64,000 nt of DNA from Bremerella sp. JC817 (GCF_040718835.1 NZ_JBFEFG010000247.1:123738-187737), one strand, 5' to 3'; shown: positions 8,386-20,400, numbered from the stretch's first letter. The notes: generated by a model not told the origin, from the letters alone. Numbers and translations: made by a program.

Positions 8386-10857
8386 ATGATTTTTAGGCCG
8401 TGGCTTACATTGCGAACCGCAGGACTGGTTTGGGTCCTTCCCTTATTGCTCCTCGAAGTATCGCAGGCCACGGGGCAGGTTCGCGATTTACTCGCTCGGC
8501 CTGAGTTCTCTTTGACGGTCGAATTGCCTGAGACGAAGAACGACACGAACAACCTTCTGTCGCAAGTCGATCAGCAACTTCAACAAGCGAAGTGGCAAGA
8601 CGCGATCGACACGCTCGAGCGGCTCTCTAGCCGCCACGGCAGCGAATTCATCTCGCAAGGTAAGGACCAGGTCGATCTGGGAAGCGAGTATGTCTATTAC
8701 GACGAACTGAAAACATATCTGCAGCGCCGCATCGCGGAGTTCTCGCGGCAGACGCCCGAGTTCCTGGCCGCGTATCGCGACCGGATCGATCCGCTTGCCC
8801 AGGAAGATCTCGACGCCGCCAAGGCTACCGGCGATCCAGAAGTACTCTCCGCGACCATCAACGACTATTTTCTCAGCAGCCACACTGACGAGGCCTTGCT
8901 GGTCTTGGGAGACCTGCTGCTGGAACGAGGACGTTTTAACGAAGCACGCACTGCCTGGGAACGAATCTCACCCCGCTTTCGCACGCCGGAAGATCCGCAG
9001 GGCGTCTTGCTGGCCATGGCGGGGCAACCGATGTGGGTCGCCGTCGGTGGTATCGACTGGAAACAGCATCGCGATCACGTCGCAGCACTGCTCAACGAAG
9101 CCGCCAGTTCCGCCTCGCTGGCGACCATCCCGGATACGGATGTCGACCCGGCCGCCGTCTGGGCTCGCCTTTGTTTGACCTCGTGGTTGGAAGGTAGCCA
9201 GCAGCGGGCCGCCGTGGAACTGGAACTTCTGCAGCAACTGCATCCAGCGGCAGAAGGTTATCTCGGCGGACGCAACACCAACTACGCTCAGTTCCTGGCG
9301 AAGCTGATTGAAACGAATCCTGGTTCGACCGCGATTTCACAAAGCAGCGGCTGGCCAACCTTCGCCGGTGCCTACAGCCGAACGGCCAAGGCCACGCAGG
9401 AGCGAAAGGTTGCGGAATACGAACCGGCCTGGAGTGTCACGCTCGATGTGCAGTCGCTTTCGCGTGCCCCAGGCAACAATGGCTTCGGCGATGTTCGCAC
9501 CCTGGAAGGTATTCCTTTGATCGCGGAAGATGGCGACGCGCTGCTGAGTACCTTCCCGGTGGTGATGGGGGATCAGGTCATTGTCGCCGACGAGAACCGC
9601 GTTCGGGCCTTTCAGCTTCACAGCGGTTTGCCATCGTTTCCGGTCGCCGGAAATCAGGTCTTCAAACGAAACGATCTCGACTACGGCGCGTTCCTGACGA
9701 CCGGTCGCCGCGTCGATTTCAATTTCGGGCCCGATCGGATGCGCCGCGGTTCGCCGCTGCGGGGGATGGCGTTGCGATTCCTCCATGCGTTGGGGCCAGC
9801 ACGCTTCACGCTCTCTTCCGATCAGACGAAGCTGGTCGCGCGGATCGGGACAACAGCGATCGGCGTCCCTTACGTTCAAGCTCAATTCCAAAATCCTGCC
9901 GACATGGTCGTGTTTGACATGCGGAAGGAAGGGAAGATCGAGGCCCGCGTCCCGCCGGTAACCGAGCTTTCCGGTCCCTGGTCGTTTGAAGGAACGGCGA
10001 TCGTGCAAGGCAATCGGCTCTACTGCGGGATGGTCAAGTCTGGCGTCCGCGATGAACTGGCGGTCGGCTGCTTCGACTGGACCACTTCACAGCTCATTTG
10101 GCGAAAGAAGATTTGCACCGTGCAGCCTTACGGCAGCGGTCTGGTCGCGGATGGCGAGTTCGGCCATCGCTCGCACAACCTGCTGACCATGGTCGACGGC
10201 GTGCTGTACTACAATACCAACAACGGTGTGATCGCCGCGCTCAATGCCGACCGGGGACGGATGCTCTGGCTTACGCGTTACCCGCGGATGGAAATGGTGC
10301 CCCGATCACTCGAACGGGCCCATTCTCAGGTGCAACGCAATGTGAACCCATGCATCGTCGAGCGTGGCCTGGTGATTTCGATGCCGCTCGATTGCGAACG
10401 ACTGTTTGCCCTCGATGCCGCAACCGGCCAACTCGTTTGGCAAACCGTGCCTGGCGGGCTCGATCCGACGCACTTGATTGGTATCTCCGGCGAAGACGTG
10501 CTGGTCAGTGGCGAGCAGCTCTTCTGGGTGCATGTCGACTCCGGTCGTATCCGAGCCGAGTTCCCTTCAGTCGATCAAGCCCACCTTGATCGAGGCTTTG
10601 GCCGAGGCACCCTGGTTGGGGATCAGGTCTATTGGCCCACACGCGATAAGGTCTATCGACTCGAAACAAAACTGGCCGACGATGGTTCCATTGTTCCAGC
10701 GGCCGAACCTATCGACTTAAGTCAATTTGGCGAGGAAGGTGGCAACCTGGTTTACAGCGATGGTCAACTGATTGTTGCTGGGCCGTCGCGGTTGACGGTT
10801 TACACACCGGTTGTCGACGACAAGCCTCCGCCAGACGCGTCGCCCTCTCAGGAATGA
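8386..10857 (+). CDS. Exported PQQ-type beta-propeller repeat protein
   Basis: An 823-residue protein. An N-terminal hydrophobic segment (residues ~10-30, ending ATGQ) looks like a signal peptide. Residues ~50-300 are helical and resemble repeat (TPR-like) packing. From about residue 320 to the end there are beta-propeller blades with recurring patterns such as ALNADRGRMLWLTRY and ALDAATGQLVWQT, typical of PQQ-like/pyrrolo-quinoline repeat proteins. Without dehydrogenase active-site residues it is more likely a structural or binding protein of the periplasm. It precedes the MoxR gene by 55 bases and probably belongs to the same transcript. Confidence 0.82.
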   Translation: MIFRPWLTLRTAGLVWVLPLLLLEVSQATGQVRDLLARPEFSLTVELPETKNDTNNLLSQVDQQLQQAKWQDAIDTLERLSSRHGSEFISQGKDQVDLGSEYVYYDELKTYLQRRIAEFSRQTPEFLAAYRDRIDPLAQEDLDAAKATGDPEVLSATINDYFLSSHTDEALLVLGDLLLERGRFNEARTAWERISPRFRTPEDPQGVLLAMAGQPMWVAVGGIDWKQHRDHVAALLNEAASSASLATIPDTDVDPAAVWARLCLTSWLEGSQQRAAVELELLQQLHPAAEGYLGGRNTNYAQFLAKLIETNPGSTAISQSSGWPTFAGAYSRTAKATQERKVAEYEPAWSVTLDVQSLSRAPGNNGFGDVRTLEGIPLIAEDGDALLSTFPVVMGDQVIVADENRVRAFQLHSGLPSFPVAGNQVFKRNDLDYGAFLTTGRRVDFNFGPDRMRRGSPLRGMALRFLHALGPARFTLSSDQTKLVARIGTTAIGVPYVQAQFQNPADMVVFDMRKEGKIEARVPPVTELSGPWSFEGTAIVQGNRLYCGMVKSGVRDELAVGCFDWTTSQLIWRKKICTVQPYGSGLVADGEFGHRSHNLLTMVDGVLYYNTNNGVIAALNADRGRMLWLTRYPRMEMVPRSLERAHSQVQRNVNPCIVERGLVISMPLDCERLFALDAATGQLVWQTVPGGLDPTHLIGISGEDVLVSGEQLFWVHVDSGRIRAEFPSVDQAHLDRGFGRGTLVGDQVYWPTRDKVYRLETKLADDGSIVPAAEPIDLSQFGEEGGNLVYSDGQLIVAGPSRLTVYTPVVDDKPPPDASPSQE

Positions 10858-10912
10858 GAAGCCTGCGACGAGCCAATCCATCCACGATGCACCCTAAACG
10901 GATAACCAATCG

Positions 10913-11953
10913 ATGAGTAGCGAAAACGATGCCGCCGCGGCGGCGAGACTGGCAGAGGCTTACGAGCTTCTGCAGCGCGAAGTAGGCCGCGTCATCGTCG
11001 GGCAACAGCAGGTTGTCGAACAGCTTCTGATCGCCCTCTTTGCCGGCGGTCATTGTTTGTTGGAAGGGGTACCTGGTCTGGCGAAGACGTTGATGGTGCG
11101 TTCGCTGGCCAGTGCGCTGCATCTCGATTTCAATCGCATTCAGTTCACGCCTGACTTGATGCCTTCCGATATTACCGGAACGGAAATCATTCAAGAGAAT
11201 CGCTCGACTGGTGAACGGGCCTATCGGTTCATTCCAGGGCCGATCTTCAGCAATGTGATCCTGGCGGACGAAATCAACCGTACGCCACCGAAGACGCAAG
11301 CGGCCCTGCTCGAATCGATGCAGGAAAAGCAGGTCACCGCCGGTGGCAGCAAGCACGCGTTGCCGCGTCCTTTCTTCGTGCTCGCCACGCAGAACCCAAT
11401 TGAACAAGAGGGAACCTATCCGCTGCCCGAAGCGCAGTTGGACCGTTTCATGTTCAATGTGCGGATCGACTACCCTTCCGAAATGGAAGAGTTGGAGATC
11501 GTCAAACGGACGACGGCCGACATCAATACCGAGATCTCGCCACTGTTGACCGGTGACGAAATCCTGGAGCTTTCGCAGGTGGTTCGCCGCGTGCCGGTCG
11601 CCGATCCGGTGGCCCAGTATGCGATTCGCCTGGTGCGGATGACGCGTCGCGGGAACGATGTCCCCTCGAAGATGGAACCTTATATCCAATGGGGAGCCGG
11701 TCCGCGTGCCAGCCAGTTTCTGGTGCTCGGGGCGAAGGCTCGAGCCATTTTGCATGGTCGCCAGTTCGCGACGACCGACGACGTGAAAGCGGTAGCGTTG
11801 CCGGTTCTGCGACATCGTATCCGAACTAGTTTCAATGCCGATGCGGAAGGTATCACGACCGACCACGTCGTGCAGCAGCTTCTCGATCACTTGCCCACCA
11901 CCGTAGAGGACCGCCAATTTGTCGACGCTTTTAGATCCTCAGACGCTGGCTAA
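10913..11953 (+). CDS. MoxR-family AAA+ ATPase
   Basis: A 346-residue ATPase. Walker A GVPGLAKT is at residues 52-59 and Walker B with [13 protein letters not shown] near residue 121. Sensor segment [20 protein letters not shown] near 160 is diagnostic of the MoxR group. These ATPases act as chaperones that insert metals or remodel complexes together with VWA-domain proteins. The four following genes (DUF58, two VWA proteins and a coiled-coil protein) are the typical partners. The downstream TTG start at 11919 lies 35 bases inside this gene, implying coupled translation. Confidence 0.95.
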   Translation: MSSENDAAAAARLAEAYELLQREVGRVIVGQQQVVEQLLIALFAGGHCLLEGVPGLAKTLMVRSLASALHLDFNRIQFTPDLMPSDITGTEIIQENRSTGERAYRFIPGPIFSNVILADEINRTPPKTQAALLESMQEKQVTAGGSKHALPRPFFVLATQNPIEQEGTYPLPEAQLDRFMFNVRIDYPSEMEELEIVKRTTADINTEISPLLTGDEILELSQVVRRVPVADPVAQYAIRLVRMTRRGNDVPSKMEPYIQWGAGPRASQFLVLGAKARAILHGRQFATTDDVKAVALPVLRHRIRTSFNADAEGITTDHVVQQLLDHLPTTVEDRQFVDAFRSSDAG

Positions 11954-12812
11954 AGTCCAGGGCCTGCGGTTGCGGGCCAAGCATATTGTGGAAGGGTTGA
12001 TCGCCGGTTCGCATCGTAGCCCGCATCGAGGGTTTTCGATCGAATTCGCCGAGCATCGCGACTACGCGCCCGGGGACGATCTGCGCTACCTCGACTGGAA
12101 AGTGCTCGGCCGCACCGACAAGTATTACATCAAGCAGTTCGAAGACGAAACGAATTTGATCTGCAACCTGGTGGTCGATATCAGCGAAAGCATGCGCTAC
12201 CGCGGTCCTGATGCGGCGATGTCGAAGCTGGAATACGCCCAGGCATTGGCCGCGACATTTGCCTGGCTGATTCTGCAGCAACAAGATGCAGTCGGCCTGG
12301 TGACGTTCGATCAGCAGGTGCGATCGCTGGTTCCACCTAGCGGCAGCCCGGTGCAATTGCAGCAAGTCATCGACGTGCTGCAGTCGGTCGAATCGAAAGA
12401 GAAAACCGAGATCGGTCCGCTATTGCACGAGCTTTCCGGACGGTTGAACCGCCGTGGTTTGGTGATTGTGCTGAGCGATTTCTTTGACGATGTCGACTCG
12501 ATCATGGCAGGCCTCAAACACCTCCGTTTCCGCAAACACGACATCATTTTGATGCATGTGCTCGACCCGGCCGAACTCGATTTTCCGTTCGATCGTCCCA
12601 CGATGTTTCATGGCCTCGAACAGTTCCCGGAACTGCTGGCCGACCCGATCTCGGTCCGCAAAGCGTACCGCCAAGAGATTGATTCGTTTGTGAACGATCT
12701 GCGAAGCCAGACGTTGGCGAACCAGATGGACTATGCCCAGGTCCGAACCGACATGCCGTTCGATGCGGTCCTGCGGAATTACTTGAACCACCGCAACGCC
12801 CGTTTAGTTTAG
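11919..12812 (+). CDS. DUF58 domain protein
   Basis: A 297-residue protein beginning at TTG 11919 (overlap of 35 bases with the MoxR gene); this start keeps the conserved N-terminal SRS-type region. The motif [20 protein letters not shown] (residues ~44-63) is the hallmark of DUF58. A VWA-like core follows with [10 protein letters not shown] (residues ~86-95), a DxSxS metal-binding motif. DUF58 proteins accompany MoxR ATPases in Bat-type operons. The molecular role is unproven. No alternative ATG lies close enough to keep the family N-terminus. Confidence 0.92.
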   Translation: MSTLLDPQTLAKVQGLRLRAKHIVEGLIAGSHRSPHRGFSIEFAEHRDYAPGDDLRYLDWKVLGRTDKYYIKQFEDETNLICNLVVDISESMRYRGPDAAMSKLEYAQALAATFAWLILQQQDAVGLVTFDQQVRSLVPPSGSPVQLQQVIDVLQSVESKEKTEIGPLLHELSGRLNRRGLVIVLSDFFDDVDSIMAGLKHLRFRKHDIILMHVLDPAELDFPFDRPTMFHGLEQFPELLADPISVRKAYRQEIDSFVNDLRSQTLANQMDYAQVRTDMPFDAVLRNYLNHRNARLV

Positions 12813-12843
12813 AACGGCGCTAGCCAGGAACAGTTTTAACCTA

Positions 12844-15057
12844 GTGAATCCTTTTGCGTTTTCCAGTGCGACGATGCTCCTGTGGGGGTTGGCTGCCGTA
12901 GCGCCGATTCTCATTCATCTGTGGAATCGTCGTCGCTACCGTGAAACCGACTGGGCCGCGATGAAGTTCCTGCTGGCCGCGATGAAGAAGAATCGCCGCC
13001 GCATTCAGGTCGAGCATCTGCTTCTGCTGCTGGTACGTTGTGCGATCCTGCTCTTCTTCGCGATCGCTTTGGCCGACATGTCGTGCGTCGGCGGCTCAGG
13101 AATTGCCGGTTTCGGCGGACCAGGTTCGGCAACGCATACCGTGCTGGTGATCGACCAGTCTTACAGCATGGCGTACGGCGAAGATGGTCAGACGCGGCTC
13201 GATCGGGCAAAAGAATTGGCCCGGCAACTGGTCAACGAAGCAAGCGAAGGTGACGGGTTCACGCTGATCACCATGGGGCGAACGGCTCGAGGCGTGATCT
13301 CGGAACCGGCTTTCGACCCAGGCGATGTCCTGCGCGAAATCGATCAGATCGATATCGACCCTGGCGTTGCTGTGCTTGATCTGACTCTGGCCGAAATTGA
13401 AGGTGTGCTGCGTGTCGCTGCCCGAGACTTCCCACGCCTGCGACGATCTCAGGTTTGTATCCTGACCGACTACGGTGACGTGACCTGGAAAGATGCGGCG
13501 TCGCAGTCGAGCGAACAACTGCTGACGAAGATTCAGGAACTCGCCGTGATGCGAACCCTCGACGTCGGTCAGCCCCAAACGACCAACAGTGCGATCGTCG
13601 GTGCGGAACAAGTCACGCCTTATCTCACGCCGAATCAGCCAGCTCGGTTCCGAGTCGATATTACCTGCGACAATGCCTCACAGTTGCCAAGCCAAGTCTT
13701 GCAGATGATGGTCGATGGTCGGCTCGTCTCGCAGAAGATGGTTCCTTTTGTCGACAACCAGATCGTATCGGTCGAGATGAACACCGTCTTCACCCAGCCA
13801 GGGACGCACGCCATTGAGTTTCGCCTGGAAGACGACCTGTTGAAGGTCGACAATCACCGCTACGTCGTTGTCGAAGTGAAGCCGCAGCTACGTGTGCTTT
13901 GCCTGGCAAGCGATGTTCCTTCGCTCAAGTTCTTGAAGCTGGCTCTCGATCCTTCCGGTGAAATCGATTCGGCGATCAAGGTCGAGACAATGAATGCCTC
14001 GGCACTGCTCGATATCGACCTGCTGGCCTATGATGCGGTCTACCTGTCGAATGTACCGCAAATTGCTCCCGACGAGGCAGCCGTCTTGCGAGGCTACGTA
14101 GAACGTGGGGGCGGGCTGGTGATCTTCCTCGGCGATAAAGTTCGGGCCGACAGTTACAACGCCGCTTTCCGGCCAACTGGCGAGAATCCTGCTCCGCTGC
14201 TCGGCGTGCATCTCGATCAGCCATCGAAGCGGGGCGAATATTTCCTCGACCCACGCCAGTACGAAAGTCCAATTCTCGAGCCATTCCGCGGCCAGCAGGC
14301 CGGTGGTTTGTTGACGACTCCGGTCTGGAATTACTTCCAGGTCACTCTGCCAGAAGGCTCGTCGGCGAAGGCCGATTTGTGGTTTGGCAGCGGCGATCCG
14401 GCGATCGTTTCAGGGCAATACCATCCTGCGCTGAAGGATGAGGACGTCGTCTCCAGACTCGGAGGCAACGTGCTGCTGTTCTGTCTGCCGGCCAGCACCG
14501 ACAGCGTTGACCGTTCGCTCGATCCGCCTGAAGCGTGGACCGTATTTCCGACCTGGCCGAGCTTCCCACCGCTGGTGCAAGAGTCACTTGCCATGGCGGT
14601 CGCCTCGCAGTTCGATCGCCGCAATCGCCAACTGGGCGAAGTGTTTGAAGGGATTGTCGAAGGTAACTTGGGGGCGACCTTGATCGAAGTGACATTGCCT
14701 GATGATCAGTCGAGCCGTATCGAAGCCGTTGCCCGCGACGACCGTTTATTCTGGGCGTTTGATCGAACCGATCAGGTCGGCATTTATCGCTCGAAGTCTC
14801 TGTCGGACGGAGCGACCTCGCAGGTCGAGTTTGCTGTGAATCCCGATCCACGGGAAAGCGATCTGACGCGCGTTGCCATGGAGAACGTGCCACCTGGCTT
14901 GCAGCCTGGCGAGCATGGAGCAGACGTGGCAGGCGGAAGTCCGGTGGTCGCGGCTGCGTCGTCGATCGATCTGTTTCGCTACGCGTTGATTCTGGTGCTT
15001 GGTCTTTTGTTCTTTGAAAGTTTTCTGGCCTTTCGATTTGGGGCCGCCGCACGATGA
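12844..15057 (+). CDS. BatA/VWA-domain membrane protein
   Basis: A 737-residue protein starting at GTG 12844. The N-terminus has a helix (~8-24), the conserved IHLWNRRRYRETDWAAMKFL segment and a second helix (~58-78): the aerotolerance-regulator (BatA) N-terminal domain. A VWA domain follows with VIDQSYSMAY (residues ~101-110), an intact DxSxS MIDAS motif. Residues ~350-450 look like a class-I glutamine-amidotransferase-like fold without obvious catalytic Cys. One C-terminal helix (~710-730) ends the protein. It overlaps the next gene by 4 bases. Probably a membrane-anchored, exported partner of the MoxR ATPase. Confidence 0.88.
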   Translation: MNPFAFSSATMLLWGLAAVAPILIHLWNRRRYRETDWAAMKFLLAAMKKNRRRIQVEHLLLLLVRCAILLFFAIALADMSCVGGSGIAGFGGPGSATHTVLVIDQSYSMAYGEDGQTRLDRAKELARQLVNEASEGDGFTLITMGRTARGVISEPAFDPGDVLREIDQIDIDPGVAVLDLTLAEIEGVLRVAARDFPRLRRSQVCILTDYGDVTWKDAASQSSEQLLTKIQELAVMRTLDVGQPQTTNSAIVGAEQVTPYLTPNQPARFRVDITCDNASQLPSQVLQMMVDGRLVSQKMVPFVDNQIVSVEMNTVFTQPGTHAIEFRLEDDLLKVDNHRYVVVEVKPQLRVLCLASDVPSLKFLKLALDPSGEIDSAIKVETMNASALLDIDLLAYDAVYLSNVPQIAPDEAAVLRGYVERGGGLVIFLGDKVRADSYNAAFRPTGENPAPLLGVHLDQPSKRGEYFLDPRQYESPILEPFRGQQAGGLLTTPVWNYFQVTLPEGSSAKADLWFGSGDPAIVSGQYHPALKDEDVVSRLGGNVLLFCLPASTDSVDRSLDPPEAWTVFPTWPSFPPLVQESLAMAVASQFDRRNRQLGEVFEGIVEGNLGATLIEVTLPDDQSSRIEAVARDDRLFWAFDRTDQVGIYRSKSLSDGATSQVEFAVNPDPRESDLTRVAMENVPPGLQPGEHGADVAGGSPVVAAASSIDLFRYALILVLGLLFFESFLAFRFGAAAR

Positions 15058-17456
15058 ATGACGCATGGCGACAATTCGTTCGGTGGACCCTGGCCGATGA
15101 GAGCCCGGTAACCGATGCCACGATGGAAGTGACCTTGCAGTGGGCGCCTCCGTGGGCGGCATGGGTGACGCTGCTGATTGTGATCGCGGCGGTGTTATTC
15201 TTTGGCTCGATCTATCGTCGAGAAAACCGTCAGCGAGCGATCCCCAAATGGGCGTTCCTGTTGGCTGGCCGCCTGACGCTGATCGGGATCGTACTGTTCA
15301 TGCTCTATGGACTTCAGCAGCAGCCGTTCCAGACCGACGCACCTGACCTGGTCATCGCGATCGACGACACGCAAAGCATGTCGCATCAAGATAGCTTTGC
15401 GGAAGGGGAAGAGTCGTTGATTCGCTCGCGCGTTGAAGCGGCGAACCTGGGCGAGCCGACTCGTTGGAACCAGGCCCGGACCGTGCTGCTGGAAGAGAAC
15501 GAGTCACTGCTCAAGAAGCTTCGCGAACGGTATAACGTTCGATCGTATTGGCTGGGAGACTCCGGCCGAGCACTGACCGTTCCGGACGATCAGTTCGGCG
15601 ATGCCCTCCGAACGTCGACACCTTCCGGCGAAGTGAGTCGACTGGGAACGAGCCTTTCACAAATTCTGGAACAACAGCGTGGCCGACCGACAGCTGCGGT
15701 CGTGCTACTTTCCGACGGCGTAACGATCGAAGGGCCTAGCCTTTCCGAAGGAGCCCAACAGGCAGCACTGCGTGGCATTCCAGTCTTCCCGATCGGAATC
15801 GGTAGCCAGCAGCTTTCGCGGGAGCTTCGCCTCGAAGAAGTCGTTGTCGATCCGGTCGCCTTTGTGGGCGATACACTAACCTTCACGATTCGTCTTTCCG
15901 CCCAAGGGATGGAAGGGGAATCGGTTCGTTTGTCGGTTGCCGATCGTGACAATCCAAGTGTCGTTCTGAATGAGTTTGAACTGACTCTTCCCACAGAACG
16001 CGTGACCCGCGAAGTTCGGTTGCAGTTCCGGCCAGACAAGATTGGCGACTTTCACTATGTCGTGAAGGTCGATACGGCCAGCGGCGATATGACCGGCGAA
16101 GAGACTTCGGTCACGCGAAAGGTGAAGGTGCTCGATGCAACGATTCGCGTTCTCTATGTCCAGGCCTATCCCCGCTTTCAGTTTCGTTATTTGAAGATGC
16201 TGCTCGAGCGGCAGTTAAAACGGAATGAGGGCCTGTCGGAACCAGAACGTGCCTTCGACCTGACCACCATCCTGCAAGATGCCGACCAGTCGTATGCCGA
16301 TCAGGACGAGACTGCTGAAGTTGCTTTCCCAGCGACGCGTGATCAGTTGTTCTCTTACGATGTGGTGATCGTCGGAGATGTGAACTCGGCGTTCCTCAGT
16401 CGCGAGCAACTGCAAAACCTGCGCGACTTCGTCGAAGTCAAAGGGGGCGGGCTGATCTTTGTCGGCGGCCAATACTTCCTGCCATGGGATTACCGCGCAA
16501 CGCCGATCGATGCGTTGTTTCCGTTCGCTTTGGATGACGTGCCTCGTACTGATACCGACCAGTCCTACCCCGATCCACTGCGTGCCGAGCTTTCGGAACT
16601 GGGGCTCAATACGCTTCCACTGCAAGTTGCCCAGACCCCTGCGGAGTCGATCGCAGCGTGGCAAGGCATGGATCAGGTCTATTGGAACGTACCGATTCAG
16701 CGGCTCAAGCCAGGGGCGCAAACGTTGGCTCAGGTCACCCGCCCTGATGGCGAACGACAGCCGCTTCTCACGCAGCAGTTCATCGGTCGCGGCAAGGTGA
16801 TGTTCCTGGGAAGCGATGACCTGTGGCGATGGGATTATCACGACGAGTTCTGGATGCAGACGATTCGCTATTTGGCTCGATCGAGCTTGTTGGGATCGGA
16901 TGGCTCGGTCGAAATCACGGTCGATCGTTCGACCTATCGCACCGGTGAGTCGGCCACCGCTCGCGTTCGTTTCTTTGACGAAGGTCAGGCCCCGCCTGCC
17001 GACGACGGCGTTCAGTTGACGCTCGAAAAGCCGGACGGCCGCACACGGACGATCACGATGTCGCGCGTCGCCGGAAATCGAGACCTGTTCGAGGCAACCA
17101 TTCCAGGCCTGACCGCCGGTGACCATCGGCTGTGGATCGTTCAACCGTTGCTGCGGGGCGAATCAGGCGAAACCGAACCACCCTCGACCCTGTTTTCGGT
17201 CGAACCCGTCGCAGGCGAAATGACGCGGCTAGATATGGACTTAGACGAACTTCGCCAGACTGCCTCGTCGACGAGGGGCCAGTATTTCTCGTTCCTCGAC
17301 TCGGGGAAGCTATTAGATGTCCTCCCGCGGGGGAGGCAGGTCCGGATTCAGACTTTGCCGCCCGAGCCGCTGTGGAATTCCTGGAAACTTGCCCTGTTGT
17401 TCGTCACACTATTAATTGGAGAGTGGGTCCTGCGAAAACGCATGGGTCTGCTCTAG
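15054..17456 (+). CDS. Second VWA/glutamine-amidotransferase-like membrane protein
   Basis: An 800-residue protein with two N-terminal helices (~30-48 and 62-82), then a VWA-like domain containing VIAIDDTQSMSHQD (residues ~100-113; a DxTxS version of the MIDAS motif). Residues ~270-360 form Ig-like strands. Residues ~360-600 look like a glutamine-amidotransferase-like domain (VLYVQAYPRFQFRYLKMLLE, then KGGGLIFVGGQYFLPW). A C-terminal helix (WKLALLFVTLLIGEW) anchors the end. The start overlaps the previous stop (ATGA). Architecture parallels the 12844 protein, so the two may form a heteromeric membrane complex. Confidence 0.86.
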   Translation: MNDAWRQFVRWTLADESPVTDATMEVTLQWAPPWAAWVTLLIVIAAVLFFGSIYRRENRQRAIPKWAFLLAGRLTLIGIVLFMLYGLQQQPFQTDAPDLVIAIDDTQSMSHQDSFAEGEESLIRSRVEAANLGEPTRWNQARTVLLEENESLLKKLRERYNVRSYWLGDSGRALTVPDDQFGDALRTSTPSGEVSRLGTSLSQILEQQRGRPTAAVVLLSDGVTIEGPSLSEGAQQAALRGIPVFPIGIGSQQLSRELRLEEVVVDPVAFVGDTLTFTIRLSAQGMEGESVRLSVADRDNPSVVLNEFELTLPTERVTREVRLQFRPDKIGDFHYVVKVDTASGDMTGEETSVTRKVKVLDATIRVLYVQAYPRFQFRYLKMLLERQLKRNEGLSEPERAFDLTTILQDADQSYADQDETAEVAFPATRDQLFSYDVVIVGDVNSAFLSREQLQNLRDFVEVKGGGLIFVGGQYFLPWDYRATPIDALFPFALDDVPRTDTDQSYPDPLRAELSELGLNTLPLQVAQTPAESIAAWQGMDQVYWNVPIQRLKPGAQTLAQVTRPDGERQPLLTQQFIGRGKVMFLGSDDLWRWDYHDEFWMQTIRYLARSSLLGSDGSVEITVDRSTYRTGESATARVRFFDEGQAPPADDGVQLTLEKPDGRTRTITMSRVAGNRDLFEATIPGLTAGDHRLWIVQPLLRGESGETEPPSTLFSVEPVAGEMTRLDMDLDELRQTASSTRGQYFSFLDSGKLLDVLPRGRQVRIQTLPPEPLWNSWKLALLFVTLLIGEWVLRKRMGLL

Positions 17457-17478
17457 TTTGTCCCGAAGGAAATGACGG

Positions 17479-20400
17479 ATGGCTTCCGAAACCTCTAAAT
17501 CCAATGCGTCCACTGGCGACCACATTGTGGTACGTCGCGTGGAAGAAGCTCGCCGAGGGGCGATGCGTCGCGTTCGCGTGCGCGGGACGGCATGGGCAGT
17601 GGTGGCGGCGGTGGCCTTCCTGTTGGGAATGGCGTTGTTCGATTACCTGCTTCGCCAGGACGACATTGGCACACGCTGGTTCCTCTCGCTGATCACGTTC
17701 GGCGGTGTCTTATTCTGCGGATACTTTTGGCTACTGCCGGCCTGGCGTTGGGCTCCTTCGCTGCAGCAGATTGCTCAGCGGATAGAGCAGTTCTTTCCAG
17801 AGATGCGCGATCGAATTTCGAGTGCGCTCTTCTTTCTGGGTCAGGACGAAAAAGACGCCTCGGGCAGCTCGACCTATTTTCGCCATAAGCAAATTAACGA
17901 GACGGCGGCCACGCTGACCTATACCGATTTGTCCGTCGCCTTGAACCGCAACCTGGCGACCCGGGCTGTCTACGCAACGATCGGCATGACCTTAGTGTTG
18001 CTGTCGGTGATGTTCTTTTCGCCGCAGCAGTTAACGACGGCGGTCGCTCGACTGGCGATGCCATGGAAGACAATCGAATGGCCGCGGCATAACAATCTGG
18101 CCTTGGTCGATCCTCCGCTGGTCGTGCCGATGGGTGGCCGAGCTACCATCATGGTCGAAGACATCAATGGCCGAATGCCGGAACAGTTAGAGCTTCAGGT
18201 CCGTTACCAGCCGGACGAACGCCCGATGGTTCACCCGATGCAACTCGACCTGGAAAGCAACCAGATGGTTTACCAACTGGATGGCATCCAACGGCCGTTC
18301 GAGTTCCGTGTCGAAGGGGGCGACGACGACACGATGGCCTGGTATTCGGTCGATGTGGTCAAGCCACCGAAGTTCACCGATATCCAAGTCACGCTGGTGC
18401 CGCCGGAGTACACTCGTTGGCTGCCAAGCGAATCGCCACGTTCCATCATCGCCTTGGCAGGAACCTCGCTTCAGCTTCGCGGAAAGGTTGATCAAACCAT
18501 CACCCAGGCGGAGTTCGTCTTCGACGCTGCCGGCGAAACGCAGGCATTCCCCTTGGTGATCGGCGAAGATGGCAAGAGCTTTTCGACGCCGCCCGGTTCG
18601 GAAAGCGAACCTGTCGTTGGTCCGGTTCTGGAAAAGAGTGGCAACTATTGGATCGAAGTCACGGTCGATTCAGGCCTCAAGAAAGGGGAAGGGCAACGCT
18701 TTCCCGTTCGCGTCATTCCTGACAAAACGCCGATCGTCTCGTGGATCGCTCCTGATCGCAACCTTTCGCTCACCGCGTCGGCGATGCTCGATCTGTCGGC
18801 AGGCGTTCGTGACGATTTGCGAACCGAGAATGTGAAGCTGGCGGTGACCCGTCCCGCCGATGCCACCGTGCTGGTCGACGAGTCCGTCTACATAGGCCCG
18901 GAAGAGATCCCGTTTGAAACGGCCCCAAGCAACCTGGCGATGGGGCAGGGCGAAGATCTGGAGATCGTCTATTCGCTCGACTTTGCAAAGCTGGATGGAC
19001 TGGTCCCAGGTACCGTGCTCGAGCTGATCGTTTCGGCGAGCGACTATCGTCCGCAGTCTGGCAAAAGCCTGCCACGCGTGATCACGATCATTTCGGATGA
19101 ACAACTCGACCAACGCGTCAATCGTCAACAACGCGACATCATCTCGAAGATCGCCGATGCTCGGCGTTTGCAGCAAGACGCGCGCCAGCAGACACGTAGT
19201 GTCGAGATTCAACTGAACGAAGGCTCCAAGCTTGGCCCGGCAGAGATGGCGAATCTGCAGAACGGTGAGCAGAACCAGAAGAACGTTCGCGACAAGCTGG
19301 TCGGCGGTAAAGAAAGTGCCTTGGCCAAGATCGATCAATTGCTCAACGAGCTGAAGCAGAATCGGAAGCCTGATCACGATGCGACCGAAATGTTGGAGGA
19401 CCTGAAGCAGAAGATCGAAGGGATCGCCAATCAGGAACTCACGCCGATCGAAAACGAGATGACGCAGCTTCGTCGTCAAACGGCTCAAGCGGGCCAAACC
19501 TCGTCGCCAAACGGCGAAGGCGAACCTTCTGGCGAACAACCGGATCAGCCGAAGGAAGAAGGTGCCACCGAACCAGACGCGGGCCAGCCGGGCGAGAAGG
19601 GGGCTAACGAACAACAGCAGCAGACTCAAGAGAAGCTCAAGGAAGTGGGCGAGCGACAAGAGAACGTTGCGGGGCAACTGCAAGACTGGCAAAACGATTT
19701 GAACAAGTGGGATACGTTCCGCCGTTTCGCGATGGATGTTCGGGAACTGGCCAGTCGCCAGGAAGATCTTTCGCGAGCTGTTGACGAGAAACAGGCCGAT
19801 ATGATCGGCAAAGATGTCGAGCGGATGACCCCTGATGAACGTGCCGACCTGAAGCAAATGGCCGAACAGCAAACCGGCCTCGCAGGCGAACTAGATCAGA
19901 TCCAGTCTCGCATGCGAGATATGCTGCAGAACAAACCAGACAGCGAAGATGTCTCGAACACGCTGAAAGATGCCATCGCCGAAAATCGTGACTCGGCCGT
20001 TTCACAGCGAATGCGACAAGCAGGCCAGCGGATCGAACAAAACAAATTGTCTTCCGCCAAGGACTCGCAAGACCAGGTCCAGAAATCGCTGGAAGATGTG
20101 CTCGACACGCTGCAAAACCGTCGCGAGATCGACAAAAAGGAGCTGAAGCGCAAGCTCGATGAAGCGAAGCAGGAACTGGAAGAGCTTCAAGAGCAGCAAA
20201 AGGAATTAAAGCAGAAAGCGACTGAAGCCAAGAACCAGGCCGATCGCAACGATGCTTCACCGATGGGCCAGCAATCGCGTCAGAAACAACTCGAGCGTCT
20301 GAAGGAACAAGCCCAACAGATGCAGCAGCAGGCCGAACGCCTGGCACGCAAGCTGGAACGGCTCTCGGCGCGGAAAGCTGCCGAGAAGGTTCGCGATGCG